From: Austropuccinia psidii
Lineage: Eukaryota > Basidiomycota > Pucciniomycetes > Pucciniales > Sphaerophragmiaceae
Length of the DNA stretch: 64,000 bases
NCBI GenBank assembly: GCA_023105745.1
Contig: JALGQZ010000005.1
Coordinates: 1,674,001-1,738,000 of the forward strand
Direction of reading: 5' to 3'
Positions 1 through 10,700 of the stretch are shown here, piece by piece. Within the stretch, counting starts at the first letter, position 1; the number at the start of each line of letters is the position of its first letter. A program made the translations under genes and the position numbers. The notes under the pieces were generated by a model. That model made no database searches. It had not been told where the DNA came from and saw only the letters and a list, made by a program, of their open reading frames with translations.

Positions 1-1078
1 CTAGGCCACCATCCGATGGTCACTTCACTCCTCGACCGGAGCGAAGTGATTATCCGGCCAATGAAGGATGGCGATGGCGAGAGGACATTCGAGCTTGGGC
101 TGATCGTCACCATGTCTTGTCACCGATGGGATTCAAACGCCAAAGTAAGTTTTATTTCTCCTCTTTATCTCATTTCTCTTCACGCAATAATACTGACTTT
201 TTTCCATTACTCATAGAACCAAACCCCCCGAATCCCCCCCGACACGACTCTCCCGTTCCCAGTTTGCCTCGCGAGCAAACCCCCCGGCAACCCACTCCAG
301 GCCCGAGTGGCACCCGATGGTCTGAGGAATTATTCCGTGGTAAGCAGCCAAAGTTTCATTTCATTTTCACTTTCACTTTCGAGTCGAGTGAACTGACTCT
401 TACTCCTTTTTTAGAACCCTCCCGAACCGAAGAGCCACCTATTCCTGGCCCGAGTCCATCGTCCCAACCACCTGAGGACGATACGACTCGTGAGCCAGAA
501 CCTGAGGTGGCTCCTACGCAATCCACGGAGGAACCTTGTGGTAAGTCACCCCTTGTTTCTCTTCGATCCATATTCACCTTTCCTCATTTTTTCTTCGACC
601 GTCTCCAGATCGTCCCGCCACTCCTCGCTCGATCATCATCATCGACGATACGCCCGTGGGATCACCCCATCCCCCTCCCCCTCCCCCTCCCCCTTCTTCT
701 TCACCGACTCCACCATCTTCCCCTTCCACTCCAACCCCGGTTCCCTCCCCAGAGATCCCTTCCAGTGCCCCCGAGAACCCCAACGCCTCCTCCCCCCCGG
801 TGCCAAGCTCGTCTCATTCTCACGATGACGCTCGCCAGGAATTCACCGACCTGCGACCGACCCTAATGATTCCTCGAGCCATCGTCCACGATTCGATCAA
901 CCGAATCTTGTTGGAGCATCGTCGCTTGCTCCACATGATTCCTTTCGTGGATGCAACTCATTGAAATGAGATGCACCGGGAATTCCGGGAGGAACTAAAC
1001 TCCCTCCTTGGCAAGGCAATGGAGGCTTATCCAAAGGAGGACATCACCGGGATAGTCTCGAAATACTTAGAAAAATAA
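1..1078 (+). CDS. Proline/serine-rich transposon accessory gene, 5'-partial, four visible exons
   Basis: I do not recognise the family. A frame open from the window edge gives exons 1-144, 217-339, 415-540 and 609-1078, with GT-AG introns (GTAAGT, GTAAGC, GTAAGT donors) that keep frame at each junction. The first exon reads as ordinary protein (W-R-W-R-E-D-I-R-A-W). The middle is dominated by Pro, Ser and acidic residues, including a Pro8 run near 670. The tail is helical and charged. A TGA at 962-964 interrupts the last exon, but the same frame stays open for 37 more codons (E-F-R-E-E-L, then K-Y-L-E-K) to TAA at 1076-1078. The stop therefore looks like a late nonsense mutation, probably TGG to TGA. 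The start lies left of the window. Confidence 0.6.
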
Positions 1079-1500
1079 AAAAATTTAAAAAAAAAATCAT
1101 TATTTCCTCTATTTATTATTTGTAATACTTTCTTTCATATAAATTTTTTGTATTGAATGATTGTTATTTTCCATTTCTATTACATTCTTTGCTCACGTTA
1201 AGTTATATTTTGTTCAATGGTTCAAATATCCTATTGCATGAGAAAACGTTTTATAAGTGCCCTACCAAAGGTTTGAGTGAGTATTTGTTTGTGTGACCCT
1301 CTTTTTCTCAAAATGCCCCAATAGTTGCCGTTATCCTCTCCTATATTTTCTTCTCCCATGGTTTAGAGCCATACCCATTCTTAACTGTAAAAAAGCGGGA
1401 GGTTCCCGTATGTGAGCAATCGAGTCCAGATTCGTGAAACATGGCCTTTCCTATGGTCACACGCTATTAGTCTTACTCATGTATTGAATTGTTTAAATTG
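1079..1500. other. Intergenic, 3' flank of the proline-rich gene
   Basis: AT-rich sequence following the TAA of the upstream gene, with A- and T-runs at 1075-1110 that could serve 3'-end formation. I see no open frame, RNA gene or repeat here. Confidence 0.5.
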
Positions 1501-1504
1501 GCTA

Positions 1505-2095
1505 GAACCTTCACAAGCGTAAGGATTGGCGTGTGACTTGTCGGGAGGCTGCACAGGCGTAAGGATTGGCGTGTGAATTGTTGGGAGCCTGCACAGGCAT
1601 AAGGATTGGCGTGTGAATTGTTGGGAGCCTGCACAGGCATAAGGATTGGCGTGTGAATTGTTGGGAGCCTGCACAGGCGTAAGAATTTGTCAGCATTGCT
1701 GGCAACCCTCCCATGCGTAAGGATTGGAGTGTGAATCGTCGGAAGCCTGTACAGGCGTAAGGAATTTTAGCACTTTTGGGACCCTCCCCAAGCATAAGGA
1801 TTAGCGTGTGAATTGTTGGGAGCCTGCACAGGCGTAAGAATTGGCGTGTGAATTCTTGGGATCCTGCACAGGCTAAAGAAAATTTCAGCATTGTGGGGAA
1901 GCTTCACAAGCGTAAGAATTGGCGTGTGAATCGTCGAAAGCCTGTAAAGGCGTAAGGATTGGCGTGTAAACTTTCGGGAGCCTGCACAGGCATAAGGATT
2001 GGCGTGTGTAGCGATGGCCCCCCGCATAGGCGTAAGGAACTTTTAGCATTGTCAGAACCTGCACAAGCATGAGGATTCGCGTGTGAAGCATTGGC
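1505..2095. repeat. 40-bp minisatellite, about 14 degenerate units
   Basis: Tandem units of 40 bp, nearly perfect around 1560-1680, each containing GCGTAAGGATTGGCGTGTGA and the 12-bp palindrome GCCTGCACAGGC. Several units (1680-1720, 1757-1800, 1870-1905) carry a diverged half with CAGCATTG or TAGCA. The array lies between convergent genes. Open frames across it are translations of the repeat. The core GCGTAAGGAT reappears in the array at 6960-7400. Confidence 0.9.
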
Positions 2096-2125
2096 ATCCT
2101 GGACAATAGCAACAAACCAGGACCG

Positions 2126-2151
2126 ATGTACGATGGCATGCCACCGTACAT
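2126..2151. promoter_or_regulatory. 26-nt near-palindrome, copy 1
   Basis: Arms ATGTACG (2126-2132) and CGTACAT (2145-2151) flank a centre containing GGCATGCC. Only one pair of positions breaks full symmetry. It lies 125 bp beyond the stop codon of the TET/JBP-like gene. Related copies are at 4055, 6915 and 62137. It could be a binding site for a dimeric protein of the transposon; function is inferred only from symmetry and recurrence. Confidence 0.7.
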
Positions 2152-2275
2152 AATCCACTTCACCCCTTTTTCATGTGAGACACCCCATCTCCCGCACTCG
2201 AATCCATCCAATCCTGGTGTATATTGTCCTCTGCCTTACCTCACCATTACTTACCCAACCCACTTGCAAATCTCC

Positions 2276-3620
2276 TCATTCTTTGAATCGGCATGAGATT
2301 GTATTACCATCCCTGATTTGATAGCCCGCTCTCTCGCCAATCTCATAATAGCCATTGCTTTTTTGCCGCATTGTTTTTGCTAACCTGCTTGAGCATTGTG
2401 CGGACATACCCACTAGTGTCGTGCTTTCATTGTCCTGTGCTGGATCAGTATAATGAACAAATGTACTACTGGCCCACACTACCTGAATGAGCCCATGACA
2501 TGCGGATAGATCAATCCAAAAATGCTCATTTGGGAAAATCAATTTTCCCCCTGTACACCGCTTTGACGCATCTCTTTGAATTTGGCCGGTCCGCTTATCA
2601 GCTTGAAACCACCATCCCGAAGCATACAGCGATGCATCCTTATCAACATGAGGTGCGTTTTTGAATCCATTCATGGTGAAAGTGAGTGCGGAAGCGAACT
2701 CGAATGCACCCTGATTTGCCGGAATATCGCCTTCATAGTTGACTTGATCAAAAGACGGAACCCCCAATGAGTTGTAGCAATTTTGAATCTTCTGAAATAA
2801 ATTATCCCCAACATATCGTAAGGATTGACCTAGAATGCGACCCACCGAGCTAAGATTGGCACCTCGGTCCCGCCATTCATCTTTTGCATTTTCAATTTTG
2901 CCAGCACTACCATACAGACCAAATTGTTCATTCTTCGTGGTGCATTTGCGCCACCCAATCGCGAACATAAATCCCTCCAGTAATGCTCCATTTGTTGCAA
3001 TAGGGTCAGTGAACCTCTTTTCGCGAAATAAGAATTGTGATAATTCATCCCATTGATTGACCTCGACTTCACTCATTGTTGTGAATGGTCGGAATTCAAC
3101 AAGGGCAATGAGTAATCCGGTTGAAGAGAAAATTGCCACACGGCCAAAGTGAATGCGTTTGATCTGATTGACATCCACAACCCTCCGAATTTCACTTGGG
3201 GTGATATTTGCTGATACTGGCATTGATATTTGTGCTGTTGGGCGAGAGGAGGAAAAAAACCTATTCATTCGGGTCGTTTTGCGCTCATTTGTCTTTTGGG
3301 ATCTGCTACTATTCACGAGTGGTTGCGGGATCACTATGTGTTGAAGCACACAAGATATCAGATACTGCCAAGGAGCTTTCTTCGGCACACATCCTTTGAC
3401 TTCCCTGTTGGAGCCCACATGACATTGGCACAATCTGAACCGACTAAAGCCCATGTTCTTCAGTGGGGCCCAATGAGGGTGCCACATAAATGTGGAAGCA
3501 TATATATATATCTATATATATACACTGAGATTAAGCGAGTAACTCACACTTTCCTTCCTCAGCCCGACGCTTTCTCGCGAGTTCCCTTTTACGCTCTTTT
3601 CCTTTTTTCGTGAATGGCAT
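2276..3620 (-). CDS. TET/JBP-family 2OG-Fe(II) dioxygenase (Tet-like oxygenase)
   Basis: The large exon (ending at 2276, open from 3487) encodes a double-stranded beta-helix dioxygenase of the fungal Tet-like 2OG-Fe(II) family. Counting from the ATG at 3487, residues 110-180 give the typical R-I-H-F-G-R-V-A-I-F strand and F-A-I-G-W-R. The iron ligands are H280 and D282 (P-H-V-D-K-D) and H345 (F-V-H-Y-T-D), and R368 is a candidate 2-oxoglutarate contact. Characterised TET/JBP enzymes oxidise 5-methylcytosine or thymine in DNA; activity here is inferred. A likely first exon is 3620 to about 3548: an ATG followed by a basic stretch (K-K-G-K-E-R-K-R-E-L-A-R-K-R-R) and a GTGAGT donor. The acceptor is unsettled; TAG before 3308 and CAG near 3432 both keep frame if the donor is GTGTGA. 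All catalytic residues are present and no internal stop is seen. Its neighbours are transposon genes. Confidence 0.85.
3498..3525. repeat. AT microsatellite in the TET-like gene leader or intron
   Basis: An interrupted (TA)n tract lies between the candidate first exon and the main exon of the dioxygenase gene. It is low complexity and has no assigned role. Confidence 0.8.
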
Positions 3621-4054
3621 GCTTTCAGCAGAAAATGAAATGAAACCGAATGATTACTGATTTCTTAATATCACCTAAATTGGATTGCGATGGATGAATC
3701 TTTTTTAATTGCGGCTAAAAAGAAAGCTCACGCCTGACCTTGGCAAATTCACGATCTCAAATACCTGAACCTGAAAATTGCAGTGGATAGTGCATTATTC
3801 AATTTTACACATTGATGTTCCCATGCAATCACTTTCCAATCCAGCAATTTGGAATATTGCAAGCACACGCAAATGCAATATGCATCCTGCTGCGGATCCC
3901 TAGTTATCCCACTCCTCTTGAAAGACACAGGAACCTTTTGCCTATTATGGGCTGGTGGGAAGTGATAAACGCGACTTCCCGCAATGCCCCCGCATGTGCT
4001 ACTCGCGGGCAAAATGCCTGACTCAGCTTGCGTCTTGTCGGAGTCTTTGCAATG

Positions 4055-4080
4055 ATGTACGGAGGCATGCCGCCGTACAA
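4055..4080. promoter_or_regulatory. 26-nt near-palindrome, copy 2
   Basis: Arms TGTACGG (4056-4062) and CCGTACA (4073-4079) flank GGCATGCC. It lies in the spacer between the TET-like gene start (3620) and the stop of the next minus-strand gene (4198), so the TET-like gene is bracketed by this copy and the copy at 2126. Confidence 0.7.
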
Positions 4081-4197
4081 TTACTATTGGTACTCAGACT
4101 GTGGCATCCGGGCAGTAGTAGGATAGGAAGTCATGATTATTAAATTCATAAATCACTTTGCAAAATTAAATTACAATCTATCTAGTACAAAGCTAAT

Positions 4198-6439
4198 CTA
4201 AAACGGGTCAATCCTGGTTGTGAGTTTAGCTGACCTGGGTACCGTCAAGGTGACCTCATCACTTGAACCAAGCCCGCGATTCGCCACCCAGGCATCACCA
4301 AAGTCTAATACTAAGCATCGTGCAAAATCAAATCTAAGAGGTACAGTGGGGTTAAAAGACTCTGATGAGAAGAAACTTTTATTCAGTAAATTACATATAT
4401 ACTTATTAGTACGTAGCCACACTGGCTCCACTAGATTTTTACCCTCTGAAAGTTTTGCGGAAATGTCAATTAGTGCTAAAGCCCCTTTAACTGAGCTTGT
4501 TCTCCAGTCATCTGAGCATACCATCAAACCACGAACCCCCGCCGCACAGAATGCCGCTAATATACCATAGCAAATTCGATTGATTCCAAGATTCTTGTGA
4601 CACGCCAAAAGATCTTTGATGGCCTCATTTCTTTTTGAGTTTGTGAGTTTGCCTTTGATGCCATTAACTTCGACCTTTGTATGTGCGCGTACCATGTTGT
4701 ATGCAATCATCAAATGGATAACTGTATCCATTAGATCCTCCAGGTTCTTGTGCGGCTTTGTGGATATCTCATTGTCAGCCCCGCCACCTTCAATGCTGAG
4801 TTGGGTTGCACGTTGCTTCGATTTACTCAAGCAGGAGGCAAGGTATTCAACTGCTCCCCGTTCGAGTCCAAGAGGATCGGTTGAATTTGATGTTGGTGCA
4901 ACATATGGTTTGGGTGCAATCACATCGTATGAGACTAAACTAATGGATTCAAACATAACATTTGCCCAAAAATGTTTAACTGGATTGGCGGGGTAAAGAA
5001 GGCTCTGAACCATTTTGAAGAAGGAGTGTTCAGATTTTGCGAGATTATCTGGAGGTTTAGCTGATTCCTTCATCAATTTGAGATTCCAAATGTTGTGATC
5101 AAAAAACGCTTCTGTTTCGGTTGGCTTAAAAAAATCTAACCCTGTATATTGCAATTTATATCACCAGTCAACAGCCAATAATCAAGTATCATGCACAAAG
5201 ATAAAAAAAAACTCACCTGCCATCTCAAGGTCCTGCAGCCAAGCCGACATTTTAAGATCTCGGTTACTGATCACCTTAATACCAACGGGCAGGAATGTAT
5301 GAGCATCCTTTGTTGGTAAATTGTCCCATCTATTTTTGTAAATCCTATTGATATTATCAAGCCCCCTTTTCCATGATTGTTGAGTAATATTGGAATGATA
5401 ATTCAAAACACCTGCAAACTCTTCCATGCGGGATAAAAATATTCCTTGAAAATTCGCAGCGGATGACACTTCGGGCTCAGCGTCGGGAATTATATCAGTC
5501 ATATCTCGTCCCATTGTATCATGTTTAATTGTTTCCCTTTCTTGAAAGGCTTGAATATTCCGAGGAGAGGCGGGAGGGGTTGCATCATGCATTGTTTCAT
5601 TGGGTATCGGGGGACTTTCAGTATGTGGAGCTTCATCATGGATTGTTTCATTGAGTATTGGGGGGGGTTCAGTATGCGGAGGTTCATTATCAATATGGTC
5701 CCCTTCAACATTGATAATTTCATCACCTTGATCGCGAGAATCGTTTGCGGCTTCAAAGGTACGGCGTTTTTTGTTTGTTTTTTTGGTCGCATGTATATTT
5801 GGTCTTTTTCCTAATCCTTTGCCTGGAAATCCAATTACAACTCGAGATCCTTCAGGTAGAGATTCTCCCACCTCCACACCTGCCCATATATTGTAAGCAG
5901 CTATTTTTATCAATTTTGTTTTGAATTAGTAATGGACTTACGGTTCAAATCCATTTTGAGCAGGCTCATGGCTTCAGCAATCTTTTGACGCACATAATCA
6001 GGAATTTTACTATCATTTTGGATTTTTTCGAGCCTTGGGATTGTTTGAGCAATGTTGGAGACAAATTGTTCCTTGGATATAATTTCCACCTCCCCACTGA
6101 AAATTACATCATTTTGCCCATCATCTTCTGTCGGTGCACAAGGTTCAACAGTCTTTTCCTTCTCATAACTTTTAAAATTTGGTTTCTGAGAGCTTGGAGG
6201 CTGCCCTGAAATAAAGGCTATGACACAATATCAGGTTTTGAGAGATTTGAAATATTAAAGATGGATGCATACTCACATTCCGGAAGAACTGGTGGATCTT
6301 GATTATCTTCATGTGACTGGCTCTCTACTTCAATGCCTAATTCACGACTACTGGCGATATCAGAGATTTCACTTCCACTCTCTGGGGCTGAAGTTGGTCG
6401 TTCATTGAATTCTGTTGAATTTCCCGGGGTTCGGGCCAT
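4198..6439 (-). CDS. Unknown four-exon transposon gene, about 684 codons
   Basis: Exons 6439-6277, 6205-5942, 5900-5217 and 5141-4198 are joined by three GT-AG introns (GTGAGT, GTAAGT, GTGAGT donors) and keep frame throughout, which strongly supports a real gene. I do not recognise the family. The N-terminal third is Ser/Glu/Pro-rich and looks disordered. Exon 2 has a predicted helix ending before A-Y-N-I-W-A-G-V-E-V-G. Exon 3 has a basic patch (K-K-T-N-K-K-R-R) that could be a nuclear signal, then imperfect repeats around P-P-I-P-N-E-T, then a region with Q-Q-S-W-K-R-G-L. Exon 4 is the best-folded part, with C-residues in I-C-Y-G-I-L-A-A-F-C-A-A-G-V-R-G and a C-terminal D-F-G-D-A-W-V-A-N-R. 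The gene is co-oriented with the TET-like gene and nearest the transposon end, so a DNA-binding or transposition accessory role is possible but unproven. Confidence 0.75.
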
Positions 6440-6914
6440 AGCGGAGGTAGTTTATTAAGCAAATAGATGGTGACGAGTTGATTGCTAACTTGTTTGAAAA
6501 TTTTTTGATAAAAGATCCAAATTCAAGAAAAAAGGTGCAAATGCGATTTGTCGGGAAATTGAAGGAGGCGATGTTTTGCAAATTATTTCATATCATGCAA
6601 ATGAAATCACTTCCCTGTGAGACATTGAATAAAGTTGACTAGTGAGAAACCTACTAAAGTCAACTTTTGAACTATTCAATGCTCATGAGGTAAGGACTAA
6701 GCAAAGTGTTCATTTGATTGATATGAAATAAAATGGTTTTGTCGGCGAAACAGGAGACACAATTCTTGTCTTAAATAGTCCACTTATTAGGTTTTAATTT
6801 GTGAGTCTCATGATTTAAACCCTAGCCACAACATTGTGAATATACTGACCAATTTCCCCTGAGGTCCTGTTGGCAGAGAAGGCCACTCAGCATATTTCGG
6901 CGATGGCGTCCATT
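6440..6914. other. Upstream region of the unknown T1 gene
   Basis: AT-rich sequence 5' of the minus-strand gene that starts at 6439. It includes a palindrome-like stretch around 6635-6680 where GTTGACTAGTGAG and CTAAAGTCAACTT share the inverted words GTTGAC and GTCAAC. Promoter elements are presumably here; none can be named with confidence. Confidence 0.4.
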
Positions 6915-6940
6915 GTGTACGCCAACAAGCCACCGTACAC
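6915..6940. promoter_or_regulatory. 26-nt near-palindrome, copy 3
   Basis: Arms GTGTACG (6915-6921) and CGTACAC (6934-6940). The centre is less symmetric than in copies 1 and 2, but the right half (GCCACCGTACA) matches copy 1 exactly. It lies between the unknown gene and the minisatellite next to the transposon end. Confidence 0.65.
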
Positions 6941-6959
6941 ACTATGGATGTAGTACGGA

Positions 6960-7400
6960 AGCTTAAGGATGGTAAGCGTTGTCGGAGGCATGTCGGGAGG
7001 GCACTACATGAGCGTAAGGATGGTAAGCAGTGTCGGGAGAATGTCGGGAGGGAGGGTAACTGTTGTCGGAGGCATGTCGGGAGGGCACTACATGAGCGTA
7101 AGGATGGTAAGCAGTGTCGGGAGAATGTCGGGAGGGAGGGTAACTGTTGTCGGAGGCATGTCGGGAGGGCACTACATGAGCGTAAGGATGGTAAGCAGTG
7201 TCGGGAGAATGTCGGGAGGGAGGGTAACTGTTGTCGGAGGCATGTCGGGAGGGCACTACATGAGCGTAAGGATGGTAAGCTGTGTCGGAGGCATGTCGGG
7301 AGGGCACTACACAAGCGTAAGGGTCATCAGTGGTGTCGGAGGCATGTCGGGAGGGTATTACACAAGCGTGAGGATGGTAGGGGCGGGGGTGTGAAAGCGT
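6960..7400. repeat. 84-bp minisatellite near the T1 terminus
   Basis: Three almost perfect 84-bp units (7022-7105, 7106-7189, 7190-7273) are flanked by partial units. Each is built from shorter words: GTCGGAGGCATGTCGGGAGG and GAGCGTAAGGATGGTAAGC. The array is G-rich on the plus strand. Its GCGTAAGGAT core also occurs in the array at 1505-2095. Long open frames on both strands here come from the repeat and are not genes. Subterminal repeat arrays are typical transposase-binding regions in CACTA-like elements; that role is inferred. Confidence 0.9.
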
Positions 7401-7692
7401 AAGGAGTGGTGAGGACGGAGAGGGGCGGGCAGTGTCGGAGTCTCATCCGGATGGAGGGCGGTGCGGGTGCGTAAGCATGCTAAGCGTCGGGGAGGCGGAA
7501 GCCAATGAGGTGAAATTACACGAACGTTGCGCATAGTGTTGAAATGGGTTTGGGCTTTGAGTGACATTCTCATGTGACACATGTGAGACGATTGACGTTG
7601 TCTTGACGCTGACGTGACGTGACCCACTAAATCCAGTGACTATAAAGTGACACTAACGCGACTGAAGCAAGATTTTATACTGACCGCGGTGC
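7401..7692. other. Subterminal region of T1
   Basis: GC-rich region between the minisatellite and the terminal sequence. CGTCA/TGACG words recur (7565-7630, for example TTGACGCTGACGTGACGTGA), paralleling the ACGTCAAGC repeats inside the T2 end at 57861-57945. No gene is seen. Confidence 0.5.
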
Positions 7693-7738
7693 GACGTGAA
7701 GTCAATTGCCGATGATTGACGCGAGATTTGCCCTGGTG
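7693..7738 (-). repeat. Terminal sequence of T1, matching the T2 end
   Basis: Read on the minus strand from 7738 it starts CACCAGGGCAAATCTCG and matches 57823-57868 at 41 of 46 positions. Just inside lies an imperfect hairpin (GTCAATCA, TCGG, CAATTGAC). The flanking retroelement B1 is interrupted exactly here. Confidence 0.8.
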
Positions 7739-10700
7739 TAGGATGAATGTCAATCAAGTCTTTCCTCAGTGTGTCTGCTGGGAGTCTTGGATTCCATCCT
7801 TTTTCTAACATAGCAGGAGTTTGTCCTGTGGAAGAATGGACTGATGTCTTGTATGCCAATTCTAATGCAGGTATCAGAGTGCACCAGTCATGGGTAAAGC
7901 CATCTGAGTCTTTAAATTCTAATCCATAAGCACAAAATCTCCTGAGCATGTCTTCTAAAGTTTGAATCATCCTCTCTACTAGCCCATCTGTTTGAGGGTG
8001 ATATGCTGTAGAGAATGATAACTTAGTCCCAAACAATCTATGAAGATTGGTCCAAAGTGCAGATGTGAACTTGGGGTCTCTGTCACTTATGATATTCTTA
8101 AATAACCCTGTATGAGAAATAACTCTACTCCATAAAAGAAGAGCTGTATCCATAGCAGTGTCATCTTTATGACATGGTAAGAATATGGGAGTTTTGCTAT
8201 ATCTGTCTACAATGACTAAACAAGCATTATAACTTTTGTCACCACTTGGAGGAAGTGCTGTGACCCAATCCATGTGAACAACTTCCCAAGGGGATTTTGG
8301 TTCTTGAATATGGATCATTAATCCAAATTTCTTGCCTGTACTCCTGTTTGCTTTTTGGCATCTATCACAGGTATGGCAATATTCAATGGTTTCTTTTCTC
8401 CAAGATGGCCACCATGCACAGTTCTTCACCTTTTCAAGTGTTCTGTCTTCTGATAGGTGTCCAGAGTAAATGCTATCATGGCATTCATGAAGAATGGTAT
8501 TGATGAGCAATCTACTACACAATGTCATCACACAAGAATGTTTTGTTCTATGGTAAATAATCCCATCAAACAAGTGAAATCTTCCTTCAGAATAGGAATT
8601 TTTCCAAACTTCATCTAGTGTATTAACCAAAGATGTGTCTTTGCAGTCTTTATCCAATAAAGAAGTCAAGATATGGCAATTCTTGTCTTGTTTATAAGAC
8701 TCTCTGACCTCCTCAAAGAATTCAGTCCCAATATCAGTTATGTTAATCCCTTCAATTGGAATCTGTGGTTCAGCTTCCAAAGGTACATAAGCTGGGTTAT
8801 CAGGAGTGTTGGCTAAAGCCCATCTACTAAGTCCATCAGCATTTTTGTGAATGTTTCCTGCTTTATGAACTATAGTCATGTTTCCTCTATATTCTTGAAT
8901 GGCTATTTGCCATCTCAACATATGTCTGTTGGGAGTTTTCATGTTGAGAAGTGATTTCACGGCATTACAGTCAGTTATCACTTCAAAAACACTGCCATCA
9001 AGGTAATAGTGTAATTTCTCAAGTGCCCATACCAAACATAAGCACTCCATTTGGCTTGCACCATATCTGGCTTCTGTTGGTTTGATTTGTCTTGAGATAT
9101 AACAAACTGGTCCTTCTGTAGGTTTGTCATCAATAATTTGGACTTGGTGTAGGGCTGCCCCTAATCCATCCCCACATGCATCAATGTACAATTTAAAAGG
9201 AATATTCCAGTCAGGCATGAGGAGTAAAGGTGCTTCTGTAAGGGCTTTCTTTATCTTCTCATAAGCTTTAATTCTTTCCTGTGTCATTTCAAATACAGTC
9301 TGTTGATCACAGATTCTATAAAGTGACTTGGCTAGAATTGCAAAATCTTTCAAGTGTTGCCTATAGTAACTAGCAAATCCAAGAAAAGACATCATTTCTT
9401 TTTTATTCTGGGGTATTGGCTTAAGTAACACTGCTGCTACTTTATTCTTGTCAATACCCAGGCTCAAACCAGAAACAACATGTCCTAATGCTTTGAGTTC
9501 TTCAAAACCAAAATTGCATTTCTTAAGTGAAATTTTCATGTTCACTTCTGCAACTTTATGAAGTACTCTTGCAAGTCTTTCAAGGTGCAAAGACCATGAG
9601 TCAGAACATATAATAATATCATCAATATAAATGATAAGCCATCCTTCAGACAATTCTGTGGGGAAGATGGTATTCATCATTCTTTGATAATGAGATGGAG
9701 CATTTTTAATGCCAAATGGCATTCTAAGATACTCATAAATACCACAGTGAGTGATAATTCTAAGTAATTTCCTAGCTTTAGGCGTTAAAACATTTTGATG
9801 GAAGCCTTTTAAAGCATCCATTGATGTTATATACTTGGCTTTAGACAATTGAGTCAAGGTTTCTTGGATCCTAGGGATTGGATACCTATCTGGAACTGTG
9901 TAGGTATTCAAAGCTCTAAAATCTCCAACCATTCTTGACTTATCATTATGCCATGCAATAATAACAGGTGTTGTCACTTCAACTTCCTCATTATGGCCTA
10001 CTTTCCTTAGCACACCAAGTTGGATCAACTCTTGGATATGTTTTTCCAAGGCCTCTCTAGCTCTGGGACTGGCTGGATAAGCTGGTCTTCTAAGTACTGG
10101 AGGATATGGTCTATCAATATTAAGAGTAATATCAATTTCATGTCCCCTTATAGCGCCTAATGTTTCATTATCAGATGCAAATGCATTATTGTATGTATAT
10201 AATACATCAATAAGTTCATCCCTCATCTTTGGTGATAATGATGGATTAATTTGTGCTTCAACAAGTTGTTTAGACACAAATTCATCTTTGTAAGTATCTT
10301 TGACAGAAGATACTACAGATATCTGTTTTGGCATATTGGAGAAAGCAAATTTTTGCCTTTTGTTATCTCCAATTGTGAAATATCTGTCTTTATGGTTATT
10401 TATATAAATACCATAAATATTCAAGTAATCATTTCCAAGAATGATATGCTGAGATGTACAATTATCCATTACTACAATCTCAGTTTTCATTCTTACACTT
10501 CCTGCTGGATGTGGGAATACAATATTAGTATCCAATATGCCCAAGGGGTACATATTGTTACTGGCACTACTGAACTGTACACCTTCTATTGGTAATAGAT
10601 GGTTTTTCCATTCAGGAAGTATAATTTGGAGATAATCCTTGCCAATACAAGTGCAAAATGCCCCTGTATCCAGATTTACTTTGGCTTCAATATCACCCAT

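Larger units (their letters stand above)
1..7738. mobile_element. T1: right-hand part of a large DNA transposon carrying a TET/JBP-like gene
   Basis: Everything left of 7738 is non-retroviral, GC-richer and gene-bearing, and it abuts the integrase gene of retroelement B1, which is cut mid-codon at the junction. The terminal 46 bp (7693-7738, read on the minus strand) recur at the start of a second element at 57823, where another retroelement is cut. I therefore call this a DNA transposon end. Inside are a proline-rich gene (+), a TET/JBP-like gene (-), an unknown gene (-), two minisatellites and three 26-nt palindromes. The left end and any transposase lie outside the window. Family membership with T2 is inferred from the shared end and shared palindrome. 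Confidence 0.75.

Noticed and set aside
117..866. Single 249-codon ORF reading through 117-866
   Set aside because: It reads through three clear GT-AG introns in the wrong frame; the spliced model gives consistent protein.
1505..2095. Possible CRISPR array
   Set aside because: Units are contiguous 40-bp tandem repeats without unique spacers, in a eukaryotic transposon.
3208..3613. Plus-strand ORFs over the dioxygenase 5' end
   Set aside because: Antisense to the TET-like gene and its first exon; no protein character.
6808..7402. Long repetitive ORFs on both strands (His/Pro/Ser- and Gly/Val/Met-rich)
   Set aside because: They are translations of the 84-bp minisatellite; several frames are open at once because the unit length is a multiple of three.
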